This document shows positions 20,269 to 29,639 of a stretch of 64,000 bases of DNA, in pieces. The stretch's first letter is position 1, and the number at the start of each line of letters is the position of its first letter. The position numbers were made by a program, and so were the translations under genes. The notes under the pieces were generated by a model that was given only the letters and a program-made list of their open reading frames with translations, searched no databases and was not told the DNA's origin. Source of the stretch: Magicicada septendecula. Lineage: Eukaryota > Arthropoda > Insecta > Hemiptera > Cicadidae. Where the stretch lies: assembly GCA_034769895.1 (NCBI GenBank), contig CM068373.1, positions 437,205,080 to 437,269,079 on the forward strand, given 5' to 3'.

Positions 20269-21460
20269 AAAATAAAATATAACAACATATACAGTCGTGG
20301 AAATAAAATATGTACACTTAAGTTGAATAAGAACCCCACCTAGCACATCAAATCCTTCACACGATGGAATAACATATGGCCAGTCAGCATCTTGTTGTAA
20401 GCGAATAAAAATAACTGCATATCACACATACCCCCCACCCCCACCCCCGATCATATGTGAAGGTCTCGGTGGGAGTCGAGTACATTAGCCACGGCTTGCA
20501 TTCTATTTCACGACAAAATCACCGTCGCCATCTAGTCGCCTACCACCCCCTACCCCGTCTATTGAATTTTGCACTCTGTGAATTGTAATAAATAATTTTT
20601 ATACATGAAATACGAGTTAAATCTTACCGTTAGTTAGTGGTCCATGTACCTCCGCCTCTTCACTTCGATGTTAGGACCAACAGCGTTGTCGGATACCGTA
20701 CGTTTAATTCCAATCTGACGTCAACCAACGAACACTTGAGCGACTCGTCCTGTCTGCTACAATCGAAGACGAATAGCGGTGCTTTCGCTATGAACTCGGT
20801 CGGTGTTAGAAGTACGTTAGGTTGTGTTCTACGCTAGTACGATTTTTGAAATCATGAATACATGTCGTACAGCAGAGCGTAACGTCCGTTATCAATATCC
20901 AGGTTCAGAACATTCCCTGGACGGAGCAGTTTTATCAAAAGGTGCTGATGCGGCTGAGGCTGTGGCTGCTGCGGCTGCGGTTGAGGCTGCGGCTGTTGCG
21001 GTTGTGACCGTCGCTGCAGTTGTATTTTACTGAAAAAATTTAATATAACAACATGTACAGACGTGAAAATAAAATATGTACACATGATATGAATAAGACC
21101 CCCCCCCCAGCCCATAACAGCGTTCACACGCTGCGATAACTTATGGCTAGTCACCATCTTGTTGTAAGCGGATAAAAAAATAACTGCATACTCCTACTCC
21201 TCGGGAAGGTCTCGGCGGGAGCCGATTACATTAGCCACGGCTTGCATCCTGTTTCACATGGTTAAAAAATAACATTCGCCGCCTAGTCGCCTACCACCCC
21301 CTACCCCATGTGCGTAAAGGTATATTGAATTTGCACTCTGTGAGTTGTAATAAATCATTTTTATACTCGAACTAGGAGTTTATTCTTACCGTTAGTTACT
21401 GGTCCATTTACCTCCGCCTCTGTCTCTTCGCGTTAGGACCAGCAGCGTCGTCGGATAGCG
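19940..21460. repeat. Tandem duplication of about 760 bp that includes the polymerase 3' end
   Basis: Landmarks recur 760 bp apart: CAATCTGACGTCAACC at 19947 and 20712; ATTTTTGAAATCATGAATAC at about 20076 and 20836; GTCCAT(G/T)TACCTCCGCCTC at 20639 and 21399. The second unit runs into the real 3' end of the polymerase gene, so the first unit carries a stray copy of the last coding stretch (20640-20705). Confidence 0.85.
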
Positions 21461-24400
21461 CACGTTTACGCGTTCTGAAGTGTCCGTACGCAAGTGTAGT
21501 TACGCCGTCGTCCAGTATGTACCTCTTATCGTCATAAGGTGACAGGGAAAGTTTTGTTACACGTAGCGTGTACAGCTTATGACGATCGCTTCGTATACAC
21601 TCGGCAGAGGTGAAAACCGTACGACTGTCGAAAAGACACTCGCTGTACAATCGATGACGTAACCTTTTTTTTATTGCTGTCCTTGGTACACCTTTCGCCA
21701 CCTTTTTGTCGGTGCAGTCGGACAACAGGAGCGAGTAACATTTTGCTCTGAGTCCGACAAATTCCCTGATGGGTTTCCCATTGGTCTCATCCTTGAACTT
21801 CCCCACGACTTTTTTGTTGTCGTCGCAATGACAAGGATGATCCGCAGGATAGTCCGACGTGTCGAAAAGGTGGAGATCCTCTTTCATATCCGCGTACACG
21901 TCATCAGTCTGTATGCTGTAAAGCAAACTGTCCGTGTCAGTCATTAGTAATGTCAATCGTCGACCGTACTTAGCGACAGCGTACCGATAATGAAAATCGT
22001 ACATTATCAATTTACTGACATCGAGTACTGTGAAGCCGACGTACACCGGACGGCATAGGAATATTGTTCTGTTTCGTAAGGCCAGTCCGACCAAGTCATC
22101 GGTGTAGCGGATCATACGCTTTAGCCGTGGATTGGAAACCAGTTTCTGCAGCCGTCGTTCGTTAGAGACTAGTTGGAAGTCTATTCGTTTCCTCACGTTC
22201 TCCAGCGATTTGCCATAGACGGCGTTGACCATCAGTTTGAAAAAATCCTTTTCAAAACTGTTTGTGGCTGCTGCTCGCTTTTGGGTGTTGAAATCGATAA
22301 ACGGTTTCAACCACGCTCTCTGTTTAAAACTCAGCACCCTATGGATCGCTTTCAATTCTAGGCCAAGACTTAGATACAACTTCAAATTTCGAAAATGGAG
22401 AACGTAATTTTGCTTGTCGTCCAAAGTTGTCAGCAACTTGGGAACGGACGACGAAGGCGTTTCCGATCCGCTATACCCTTTTGTATAGTGTAGTCGTGTG
22501 TGGAGTCGTCGAGTGTACGGAGAAAGTGTGTCGGGATTGACGCAGGAACGTACTGGGGCCAGCGGATAATCGGAGTGCAGATCGTGAAGTTCAGATGGAT
22601 AGTGTAGGTCGACCTCTAGTATGTAGCCCGTGTCACCGTCATCGCTCAGAGTACGCACGTCTAGTGAGTCGATCTCGTTACGATTGAGCCATCTGAAGTC
22701 GGCGTAAGGGAGCGGCTGTGACATGGCTGCACCGTAAAGGTTGTTGCAGTCGGTGTACAGTATGAAAGAGGTCGGCTTTGAAGCATCGTACTGATCGACG
22801 ATTAGCGGGTTGTTGGCCTTGGCATGGCGGTTGGGTACCATGCTAACGCCGCCGCGAATGGCCGATTCGATAAAGAGATGCTGATCTATATCCGTCAACA
22901 GCTCCAATCGCACACCGGTCATCTTTAACATCGCGTGCCAAGCAACGCCTGGAAGCGAGTAAAGATGAGACGGATCGATCTGGTAGTACCGCATGGCCAT
23001 CTCACGGAACGCCTCGAAGACGTCGGCCAGCAGCAGTACGTCTGTTTTAAGATACATATCGTGATATTCACCCAGCGTACGGATTCCGAAAGTCCGCCAC
23101 ACGTTCTGTGCGTGAGCGTAATCTTCGTCCGACACGGACGATTCACTCAACCTGTTGAAAAAGTGTTCGCGTGCGGGCAGACGTGTTTCGTCGAACTTCT
23201 CGCTACCCGTCATGTAATCGTAAGGGTACACGCCCTTACGTAAGAGTAGCTCGAAGTGTTCTTCGAAACATTGCTTCGTTAAAGCAAAATCCGCACCGCT
23301 CGCGCGCAAGTTTCCAACCAGTGTGTCCAAGGACGTGTTCAGAAATTGAAGCGTGTCTACGAAACGCAGGGCACCCAACGAGAGCGATACGAAGCGTTCA
23401 CTAGTAGTAGCGATACAAGCGAGATTGTCGTATTTACCCAACCCTTGTACCAAGTGATGTGCGTCGTAACCTCGTAAGTTATGGAAAAAGACGGGTATGT
23501 GTCGGGGAGTCTTGAAGTTGAGGTTACAGACGTTGTGAGCTGCACCCAGGTATCGTCCGGTCAGATGACAATGGTTGCGCACCTTGTCATCGTCAGTCAG
23601 TGGGTTTTCACAGAGATGGCATACGACGGCATTCGCGAAAGATAACACGTCATGGTCACTCATAGCCATGGGCACGATGGAACGCATGATCCTGAACAGT
23701 TCACGCTCTTCGGCGACCAGTTTATCGAGAAAGGTCTCTACCACGTTATCACCGCGATAAACGACCTGGGGTTTGAAAATATTACGCTCGTGGTCGACTA
23801 TGAGGTAGGAGAAACCTGAAGGAAGGTGTAACGACTCCGTTGTGGTGGACGATGTGTGCGGAGGAGCGTCGCTGCGATGGCAAGGGACGATGAACGATTC
23901 AAAGTCCGCGTATATCGCAAAAGGGACCTTATGACAGTAGGTGTAATTTCTGAAACACATCACCTTCTCCTCCTCCTTCGTGGGTAAACGAATTCTCTGT
24001 TCACCGTACAGTGAACAGTGGGGGACGTGTTCGGTAAGGAGTCGTTCTTCGCAGAACCTGTGCAGACAGTAATCGCAATAGAAAGAACGGGCTTTGTGTT
24101 TGGTTAGCGAAGACAGTAAGCGACTCATATTTTTTATAAAACAGTAATGTTTTCGGTCGTCGGTGGTAAGAAGTAATAGATTAACGTGATGTCTTCTGCC
24201 TCTGGAAGGTGTTATTCGTAACGGGTAAATTTCTTTTTCTTCGTATCCGAAAACATTTATGGAAACGTCAGTATTGTCTCGTTCGAACTTCACAATGTCG
24301 CATAGTTGGGTTGGATAAGTTATACCGGAAGTGATGATACTGTGGAAATGTGATCTGTATTTGGATACACGGTCGCTGTCTCTGTGTTGAGGAAACAGTG

Positions 24401-24953
24401 CGGCCAACACTGACCATACGAAACACATTTGATCGCCTTTATTGTTCACGTTGACGATGGATTTAGTACGAGACAATTCGAGGGGTGTACGGATGAAACT
24501 GGAGGCGGCCAGCGGTTGGTACCGTGAGAGAACGAGTTCCAAAAAGACGATGTGGTCCAACGCCCAACCGCTACCCTCGCGTGTGAATTTATAAATTGAC
24601 TCAATGATTTTTTCGTACGAAGCTTCTAAACGATCGGGCAATTCGTCTTGGTCACCAATCAGCGTCTTATGACATCGTCCGTGAAAATAACCTTGGGTCG
24701 TCACTTCTTCGTCCTCGTCCGTGTCAGCGTTTATGATGTACTTGACAAATCTCGCTTTAACCGCTATATGCCACTTTATAGTAAGCAATCGTGTCAGTTC
24801 GTTTACAATGTCCGTACGTAACGTATCGTGCATTTCATCGAAAAAGGTTATGACATCGTTGACACATCCTTCGTCCTCCGTAACAGGCGTGTAAATGTAC
24901 GACGCCAACGCGCCACGCAACGAATGTTTACGATCAACATTAAACGACTGCAT
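21408..24953 (-). CDS. polB: Polinton/adintovirus protein-primed DNA polymerase B, full-length open frame
   Basis: 1181 codons from ATG 24951-24953, no interruption. N-terminal 340 residues include SLRGALASYIYTP and the QMCFVWSVLAALFP block seen in these polymerases, then a C2H2-like finger (CDYC...H..HC, near 292-310). The exonuclease follows: IYADFESF with Asp/Glu near 350-352, a CHLC...HCHLTGRYLGAAHNVCN zinc region (near 447-480), FFHNLRGYDAHHL, and YLKTDVLLLADVF. Polymerase motifs: A TDCNNLYG (734-741), B NAVYGKSLENVRKR (910-923), C MTDTDSLLY (1004-1012). The tail is basic (RKRAL...KRQRRR), a possible nuclear signal. All catalytic residues are present. No capsid, integrase or ATPase gene lies next to it. 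By family it replicates linear DNA with a terminal protein; whether it is expressed is unknown. Confidence 0.95.
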   Translation of the reverse strand: MQSFNVDRKHSLRGALASYIYTPVTEDEGCVNDVITFFDEMHDTLRTDIVNELTRLLTIKWHIAVKARFVKYIINADTDEDEEVTTQGYFHGRCHKTLIGDQDELPDRLEASYEKIIESIYKFTREGSGWALDHIVFLELVLSRYQPLAASSFIRTPLELSRTKSIVNVNNKGDQMCFVWSVLAALFPQHRDSDRVSKYRSHFHSIITSGITYPTQLCDIVKFERDNTDVSINVFGYEEKEIYPLRITPSRGRRHHVNLLLLTTDDRKHYCFIKNMSRLLSSLTKHKARSFYCDYCLHRFCEERLLTEHVPHCSLYGEQRIRLPTKEEEKVMCFRNYTYCHKVPFAIYADFESFIVPCHRSDAPPHTSSTTTESLHLPSGFSYLIVDHERNIFKPQVVYRGDNVVETFLDKLVAEERELFRIMRSIVPMAMSDHDVLSFANAVVCHLCENPLTDDDKVRNHCHLTGRYLGAAHNVCNLNFKTPRHIPVFFHNLRGYDAHHLVQGLGKYDNLACIATTSERFVSLSLGALRFVDTLQFLNTSLDTLVGNLRASGADFALTKQCFEEHFELLLRKGVYPYDYMTGSEKFDETRLPAREHFFNRLSESSVSDEDYAHAQNVWRTFGIRTLGEYHDMYLKTDVLLLADVFEAFREMAMRYYQIDPSHLYSLPGVAWHAMLKMTGVRLELLTDIDQHLFIESAIRGGVSMVPNRHAKANNPLIVDQYDASKPTSFILYTDCNNLYGAAMSQPLPYADFRWLNRNEIDSLDVRTLSDDGDTGYILEVDLHYPSELHDLHSDYPLAPVRSCVNPDTLSPYTRRLHTRLHYTKGYSGSETPSSSVPKLLTTLDDKQNYVLHFRNLKLYLSLGLELKAIHRVLSFKQRAWLKPFIDFNTQKRAAATNSFEKDFFKLMVNAVYGKSLENVRKRIDFQLVSNERRLQKLVSNPRLKRMIRYTDDLVGLALRNRTIFLCRPVYVGFTVLDVSKLIMYDFHYRYAVAKYGRRLTLLMTDTDSLLYSIQTDDVYADMKEDLHLFDTSDYPADHPCHCDDNKKVVGKFKDETNGKPIREFVGLRAKCYSLLLSDCTDKKVAKGVPRTAIKKRLRHRLYSECLFDSRTVFTSAECIRSDRHKLYTLRVTKLSLSPYDDKRYILDDGVTTLAYGHFRTRKRALSDDAAGPNAKRQRRR

Positions 24954-25092
24954 TGTTTGAAGTAATAATCACAACAACAACACAAAAAACTTTTATACTT
25001 TACGCACTATGTCAAAGTTAGTCTGCACGAGACCGACGTTAACTACGAAGTGAACACTGGCGACGATCACCTCTCCTCTTATACTACCTATG

Positions 25093-25230
25093 CCGGCTGC
25101 GCGCGCAGCTATCCCCCCAATAACAACGATCTTCTCTCCCACTACCGGCTGCGCGCGCAACTATCCTCTCTCCGCTCCCATCGACAGTGATCCCCTCTCG
25201 CACTACCAATTACCGGCTGCGCGCGCAGCG
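25093..25230. promoter_or_regulatory. Three GC palindromes upstream of the polymerase gene
   Basis: GCTGCGCGCGCAGC is a perfect 14-bp palindrome at 25096-25109 and 25216-25229; a third copy at 25148-25161 ends AAC instead of AGC. Each is preceded by CCG and followed by (T/G)AT. The spacing is about 52 and 68 bp. They lie 140-280 bp upstream of the polymerase start codon. They may be protein-binding sites or simply a short tandem repeat. Confidence 0.5.
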
Positions 25231-25309
25231 ATTCCTTCAACTCTCTCCAGCGATGCAGAGGAGGGTATGTACTAGGGCAAACGCGCATATTTTCTGCGGA
25301 TGTATTTCA

Positions 25310-25835
25310 CTGGTGGCAGAAGAAAAATAAAACATAACATCATGTATAGACGTGGAAATAAAATAAAATATGTACGTATAAGATGATGAAGACTTACATA
25401 TGTACATCGACAACAGGCAGCGATGATGACGATGTGGACGTTAGTTCGCCATCATCATCGGACTCCATAACCCAGGTGGATAGGTTGCTAAGCGTTCTGG
25501 ATTCTGCTTCGTTGGTGTACAGGGCATTGGTGTACGTGGAAACATTAGCAGTACTGTTATCATCATTGAAAATAGGGTATAAGTTTAACACCTGTTGTAA
25601 ACGGAATAGTACAAGAGATTGTTAATGAAAACGTACTTACCGATTTGTGCCTGCAGCAGCAGCAGCGGGTTGAGGAGATTAGCTAGCAGGAGTACCATTA
25701 CCATCATTGAAAAAGTACAAGTTAAACACATGCTGTCCCCCACCTAGCCCTTCACAATGTGCATACGCTGCGATAACATATGGCCAGTCAGCGTCTTGTA
25801 GCAAACGGTTAAAAATAACGGCATATTTCAACCAC
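25310..25835. repeat. Additional copies of the polymerase-downstream repeat
   Basis: 25322-25390 (AACATCATGTATAGACGTGG and an AAAATATGTACGTATAAGATG stretch) matches 21050-21090. 25755-25830 (CGCTGCGATAACATATGGCC then AAAAATAACGGCATAT) matches 20365-20420 and 21135-21190. All are in direct orientation and flank the polymerase gene on its upstream side. Short Asp/Ser-rich frames between them (25383-25625) may be element debris. Confidence 0.7.
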
Positions 25836-25984
25836 AAAGATCTTCATTGAGTTCATCTCATTGAAGTTAAGGCTACATATAACACCCTTACGGTACTCAT
25901 GCATATTGTCTTATTAGAAACATGTCACGCTTGTTGAATACTTTAACTAAAAGTAAGTCCCGTTCGTTCTGCTGCAACTATTGC

Positions 25985-26830
25985 TAATATGTACTTTGGG
26001 GATTACATGAAGTGCTGCGGAGTACCTTACACGATGTACGCATATTTTGAATCGTTCCTTCTTCCTGTGTCTGGTTGTAAACACAAAAGCGATAGATCGC
26101 ACTCGCACGACAACGTGCATCACGAGCCATGTAGTTATGTAATCGTTGATTGGACCGGAAAAGCTGTTAAAGAATCGGTTTTCTATCGCAGTAAAGACCT
26201 TGGGAGACGTTAATTCGAACACTGTTGAAAGACATTAGTCGACTCGAACATGATTTTAACAAACCCATCCGCGTGACTGAAGAAAACGAGCGCGATTTTC
26301 AAAACGCTAGCATATGTCATCTAAGTAAGAAATGTCTCGAGCGCGAAGGGTATAAAGTGCGAAACCATGATCGTGTGACGTGTGAGTACTTGAGAGGCGC
26401 ACATAACACTTGTAATTTGAACTACAACGTACCGCAACACGTTCAAGTGTTCTTTCACAACTTGTGAGGCTACGATTGTCGCCATCTGATGCAGGCTTTC
26501 GGAAAATTCATGCGTGAAGACATTAAATGTATCGCCACAACCAGCGAGCGTTACGTGTGCGTGTCACTTGGGTCCCTCCGGTTTCTCGCTTTGCTGTACG
26601 ATATACGGACTGATGTCGTGTAGACGTACATTAAGGAAAACCACCATTTTTTTCGTACGTCAGAATATCCCGTGACGCATCTATGTTATAGTACAGTAAA
26701 TAAAAAAACTGTTAAATACTTTTAAGGACGAGACGCACGCAAAAACTATTGTAGAATTCACCGGATTGCACGCAAAATCGTACTCACTGTTAGTGTTACA
26801 GAACGATGGAGATTAAAATGAGAACCGTGT
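25985..26830 (+). pseudogene. polB: Third Polinton polymerase B copy, heavily decayed fragment
   Basis: Plus-strand remains in several frames: VPYTMYAYFESF (exonuclease motif I, with the catalytic Asp changed to Tyr), the CHLSKKC...VRNHD...LRGAHNTCNLNY zinc region, VQVFFHNL followed by a stop and GYDCRHLMQAFGKF, then a jump to the post-motif-C region (TSEYPVTHLCYS, VNKKTVKYF). Motifs A, B and C are missing, so about 500 codons are deleted. Opposite in orientation to the intact gene at 21408-24953. Confidence 0.85.
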
Positions 26831-26939
26831 AGCAAAAGGGGTACTGCGGGTGGCAATACAAAATCGTTTAACGCACCCTGATTACAAACGGTGTTTGCTT
26901 TCATCATCGGAATCGAGTAACCGACAAACATATACGGCG

Positions 26940-27335
26940 ACACAGATTACCCGCAGTGAAATGCGCATGCGCAGAGGAATGAAAGAAGAGATGATGTACA
27001 TAGTAGGTGAACTGACAGTTCTACCCCGGACGTGACGTCATATGGCGGGAAATTCAAAAATAGTGGCGGTGGGGGTAAAAATCGGGTAGTCGGCTTTCGG
27101 CCAAGTTGTCGGCGGTTAGCGTAAAGTGGGGTTATGTGTGAGTTGATTGGTGTAGGTGTCGGCGACGTTGCCGATTCGTGCATGTGTTATAGTGTATGGG
27201 TTTGTATATGTAAGGGGTTTTTCCGGTCGGTCATGTTGGAAAATCGTCGTGGTCGGCGTTGTCAACTTGTGCTGCTTAATCGACGTTGTTAACTCGTGCG
27301 TGTGTTATAGTGTACGGGTTTGTATATGAACGGCG
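26940..27335. repeat. CpG-rich repeats (right edge of block)
   Basis: GGTCGGTCATGTTGGAAAAT CGTCG at 27221 matches the 16.7-17.0 kb array, in the same orientation. A unit with GTGTTATAGTGTA(T/C)GGGTTTGTATATG recurs at 27183 and 27301, about 118 bp apart. Confidence 0.65.
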
Positions 27336-27479
27336 CCGCGGCCGTCCGGATATCGTCGATGCGGTGTATTGCATTGTTGGCAACGGCATGTATATGTGTT
27401 GTCCATGTTGATGACGTGTCGATCGTTGATTGGTCGTAATTTGAAACGACGTGGTTGGCGTCGAACTGTATCGTAAGTC

Positions 27480-27735
27480 CGTGTAGTGATCCGGTTCGCC
27501 GTTCACCGTTCGCCGGCCGCCGTTGGGTTGATCTGCTGTCGGACGCCGTCCGCCGCCGACGGCGAAGGGCGAACGGCGAACGGCGAACGGGTTCGTGAGG
27601 CTGCGTTGTGATCCGGTTGGTGCCGTTCGCCGGCCGCCGTCGGCGGCCGGCGAGCGTCGAACCACCAACACACACACCAATCCTCGTCGACGAATCGGAT
27701 CACCGCGTAACCCGTTTAAAGCTCGCCGGCCGCCG
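27480..27735. repeat. GC-rich inverted repeats
   Basis: GTTCGCCGTTC/ACCGTTCGCC (27498-27516) faces GGCGAACGGCGAACGGCGAA (near 27569-27588). A perfect palindrome CGCCGGCCGCCG-T-CGGCGGCCGGCG fills 27628-27652. GCCGGCCGCCG recurs near 27511, 27629 and 27725. Frames read here are repeat artefacts. Confidence 0.7.
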
Positions 27736-27789
27736 ACTTAACGCTTAAACAACGACGCATTAAATAGACATGTGAACGTTGTAGCCATA

Positions 27790-28970
27790 CCTTTGGTATC
27801 TAAATATGACGTACTTAAGGAACAACTGCATGACAAGTTTTGCCAGCAGCAAAAACAAAACCTTAATAATGCTTATAAAGTGACTGAAGATGGATTACTT
27901 TATAATACTGAGTTTGAACAACCCCGCGTAGTTTTATACCCAGGGCATTGGTTACACAAGTCATATTACAACATCATGATACTATATTTTCTGGTCACCA
28001 AGGCATTGAAAAGACCGTAGGTATTATTAAAGAAAGATATTTCTGGCCCATTTTACTAAAAGATGTGACAGAATACGTAGGAGCGTGTGTATCATGTAGT
28101 CAGAGAAAATCCGGAAAATGGGTAAGAGCAGCGTTAGCAAAATTCCCCGCAGCCACAGAACCCTTTGAATTTGTTTCAATGGACATTGTAGGTCCACTTC
28201 CCTTGAGTAACTGAGGGAATAAGTATTTGTTAACTTTTACTGATTATATGACTCGTTACTGTGAAGCAATCCCCATTCCAAATCAAACAGCTGAGATTAT
28301 TGCACAAGAATTTGTTCACAAAATAATAACGCGTTATGGTGTCCCGAAACGTTTATTAACCGACCAGGGTCGTAATTTTATTTTGTCATTATTCAAAGGA
28401 GTATGCACTTTGTTAGGAATTCTAAAACTTAGAACCACCCCTAATCACCCACAGTCCAACGGCCTAATTGAGAGATTGCGTAAGACTTTAGCAGATGTGA
28501 TTTCCCATTTGGTTCCGCCCGATGGTAAAAATTTGGATGAGATTGTCCCTTTTGCGTTAATGGCGTACAGGAGTGCACCTCATGTCGCCACTGGATTTAG
28601 TCCACATATGTTATTATTTGGGCAAGAAATGAAATTACCAGAAACTGATGATCTAGCCTTAGAACCTGAAGTTGACGATGGTACACAATTTGAACTTGAT
28701 CGTTTAGTAGAAAATTTAGACGAGTTAGAGAAATAGCAATACATAATTCTGAAAACAGCAAAGAGCAAAATAAGAAATATTATGATAAGAATTGTAAATT
28801 ATAACCGTATAAAACAGATGGTTACGTCCATTTATATGATTCAACCGTAAAGAGAGGACCGCGAAAGAAATCTGGAAAAAGTTGGAAACGACCTTATAAA
28901 GTAATAGAGGTGTTAAATGAATGAAATTATAAAATTCGCACAAATAAGGGAGAAAGCGTTGTACATTATA
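27790..28970 (+). pseudogene. pol: Gypsy/errantivirus-type integrase (end of pol)
   Basis: Integrase of an endogenous Gypsy-class retroelement. Seen: the HHCC zinc region (GHQGIEKTVGIIKERYFWP...CVSCSQRKSG, near 27990-28110), core Asp in VSMDIVGPLP (near 28176), TGA in frame at 28212-28214, second Asp in LLTDQGRNF (near 28356), Glu in NGLIERLRKTL (near 28460), and FALMAYRSAPHVATGFSP. The frame ends at 28734-28736, but family-like sequence (RGPRKKSGKSWKRPYKVIEV) goes on in another frame to about 28910. The first 150 bp are in yet another frame. Upstream RT and RNase H are absent. Confidence 0.88.
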
Positions 28971-29059
28971 ATTGACTGAAGCCGAGCAAAGCCAGTGGCG
29001 GAAGTGCAAACCGCATTCGCCGACCCAGACATTCAACGCAGTTAGATAACAGCACTTCA

Positions 29060-29407
29060 AATATTGACCCTGAATTCAACAGCACAGCTGATACTACCGC
29101 CTGTGTTAATGAAAGTAATCAATCGTCTGTACTTATGTTACCTCCTCCTCCGATAATAAACTTAGCGGATGACGTTGATAGCGATCTTACTGACAAAGAA
29201 CAAGATGAGTTCGCAGAGAGAGAGGATGCTGAACTGAACGAACGAACGGATGCAGATGATACCATAATAGATGCAGAAGCTCAGGTAGACTTAAATGATA
29301 AAGACTGGAAACCACCTCAGACGGTTAGAGTAAGAGATGCCGCGCAGAGGCAATATAACCTAGGGCTGCGTGAAAACCTAATACCACCTCGTAGGAATTT
29401 AGTGTAG
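29060..29407 (+). pseudogene. Acidic region between integrase and envelope
   Basis: Ninety-codon open stretch (29135-29407) rich in Asp/Glu, ending RQYNLGLRENLIPPRRN. In Gypsy retroviruses such a tail closes pol just before env. Function unknown. Confidence 0.45.
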
Positions 29408-29639
29408 AGAAGAAAAGAAATCGGTATATATCCTTAAAGGAAGTCTGACATAATTGTGTAATTTAACAGATTTGCTGTTATATGGTGAAGCAACCAGCCT
29501 TACAGGCAGAGAACGATCTACCTCGCAGATAGCCAACAATTCACGCTTGGAATGCACAGATCCTTCCCGACCACAGGAATGTAATCTAGACAAAGGACTT
29601 GTGTTTATAAAAGAAAGAGATAGACTATCCTATTAACAA

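Noticed and set aside
22173-23760. Plus-strand open frames opposite the intact polymerase gene
   Set aside because: Shadows of a real minus-strand gene.
27276-27703. Overlapping open frames of 66-134 codons on the minus strand, rich in Arg, Pro and Ala
   Set aside because: They run through GC-rich inverted repeats in all three frames at once; the composition follows the repeat and no domain is visible.
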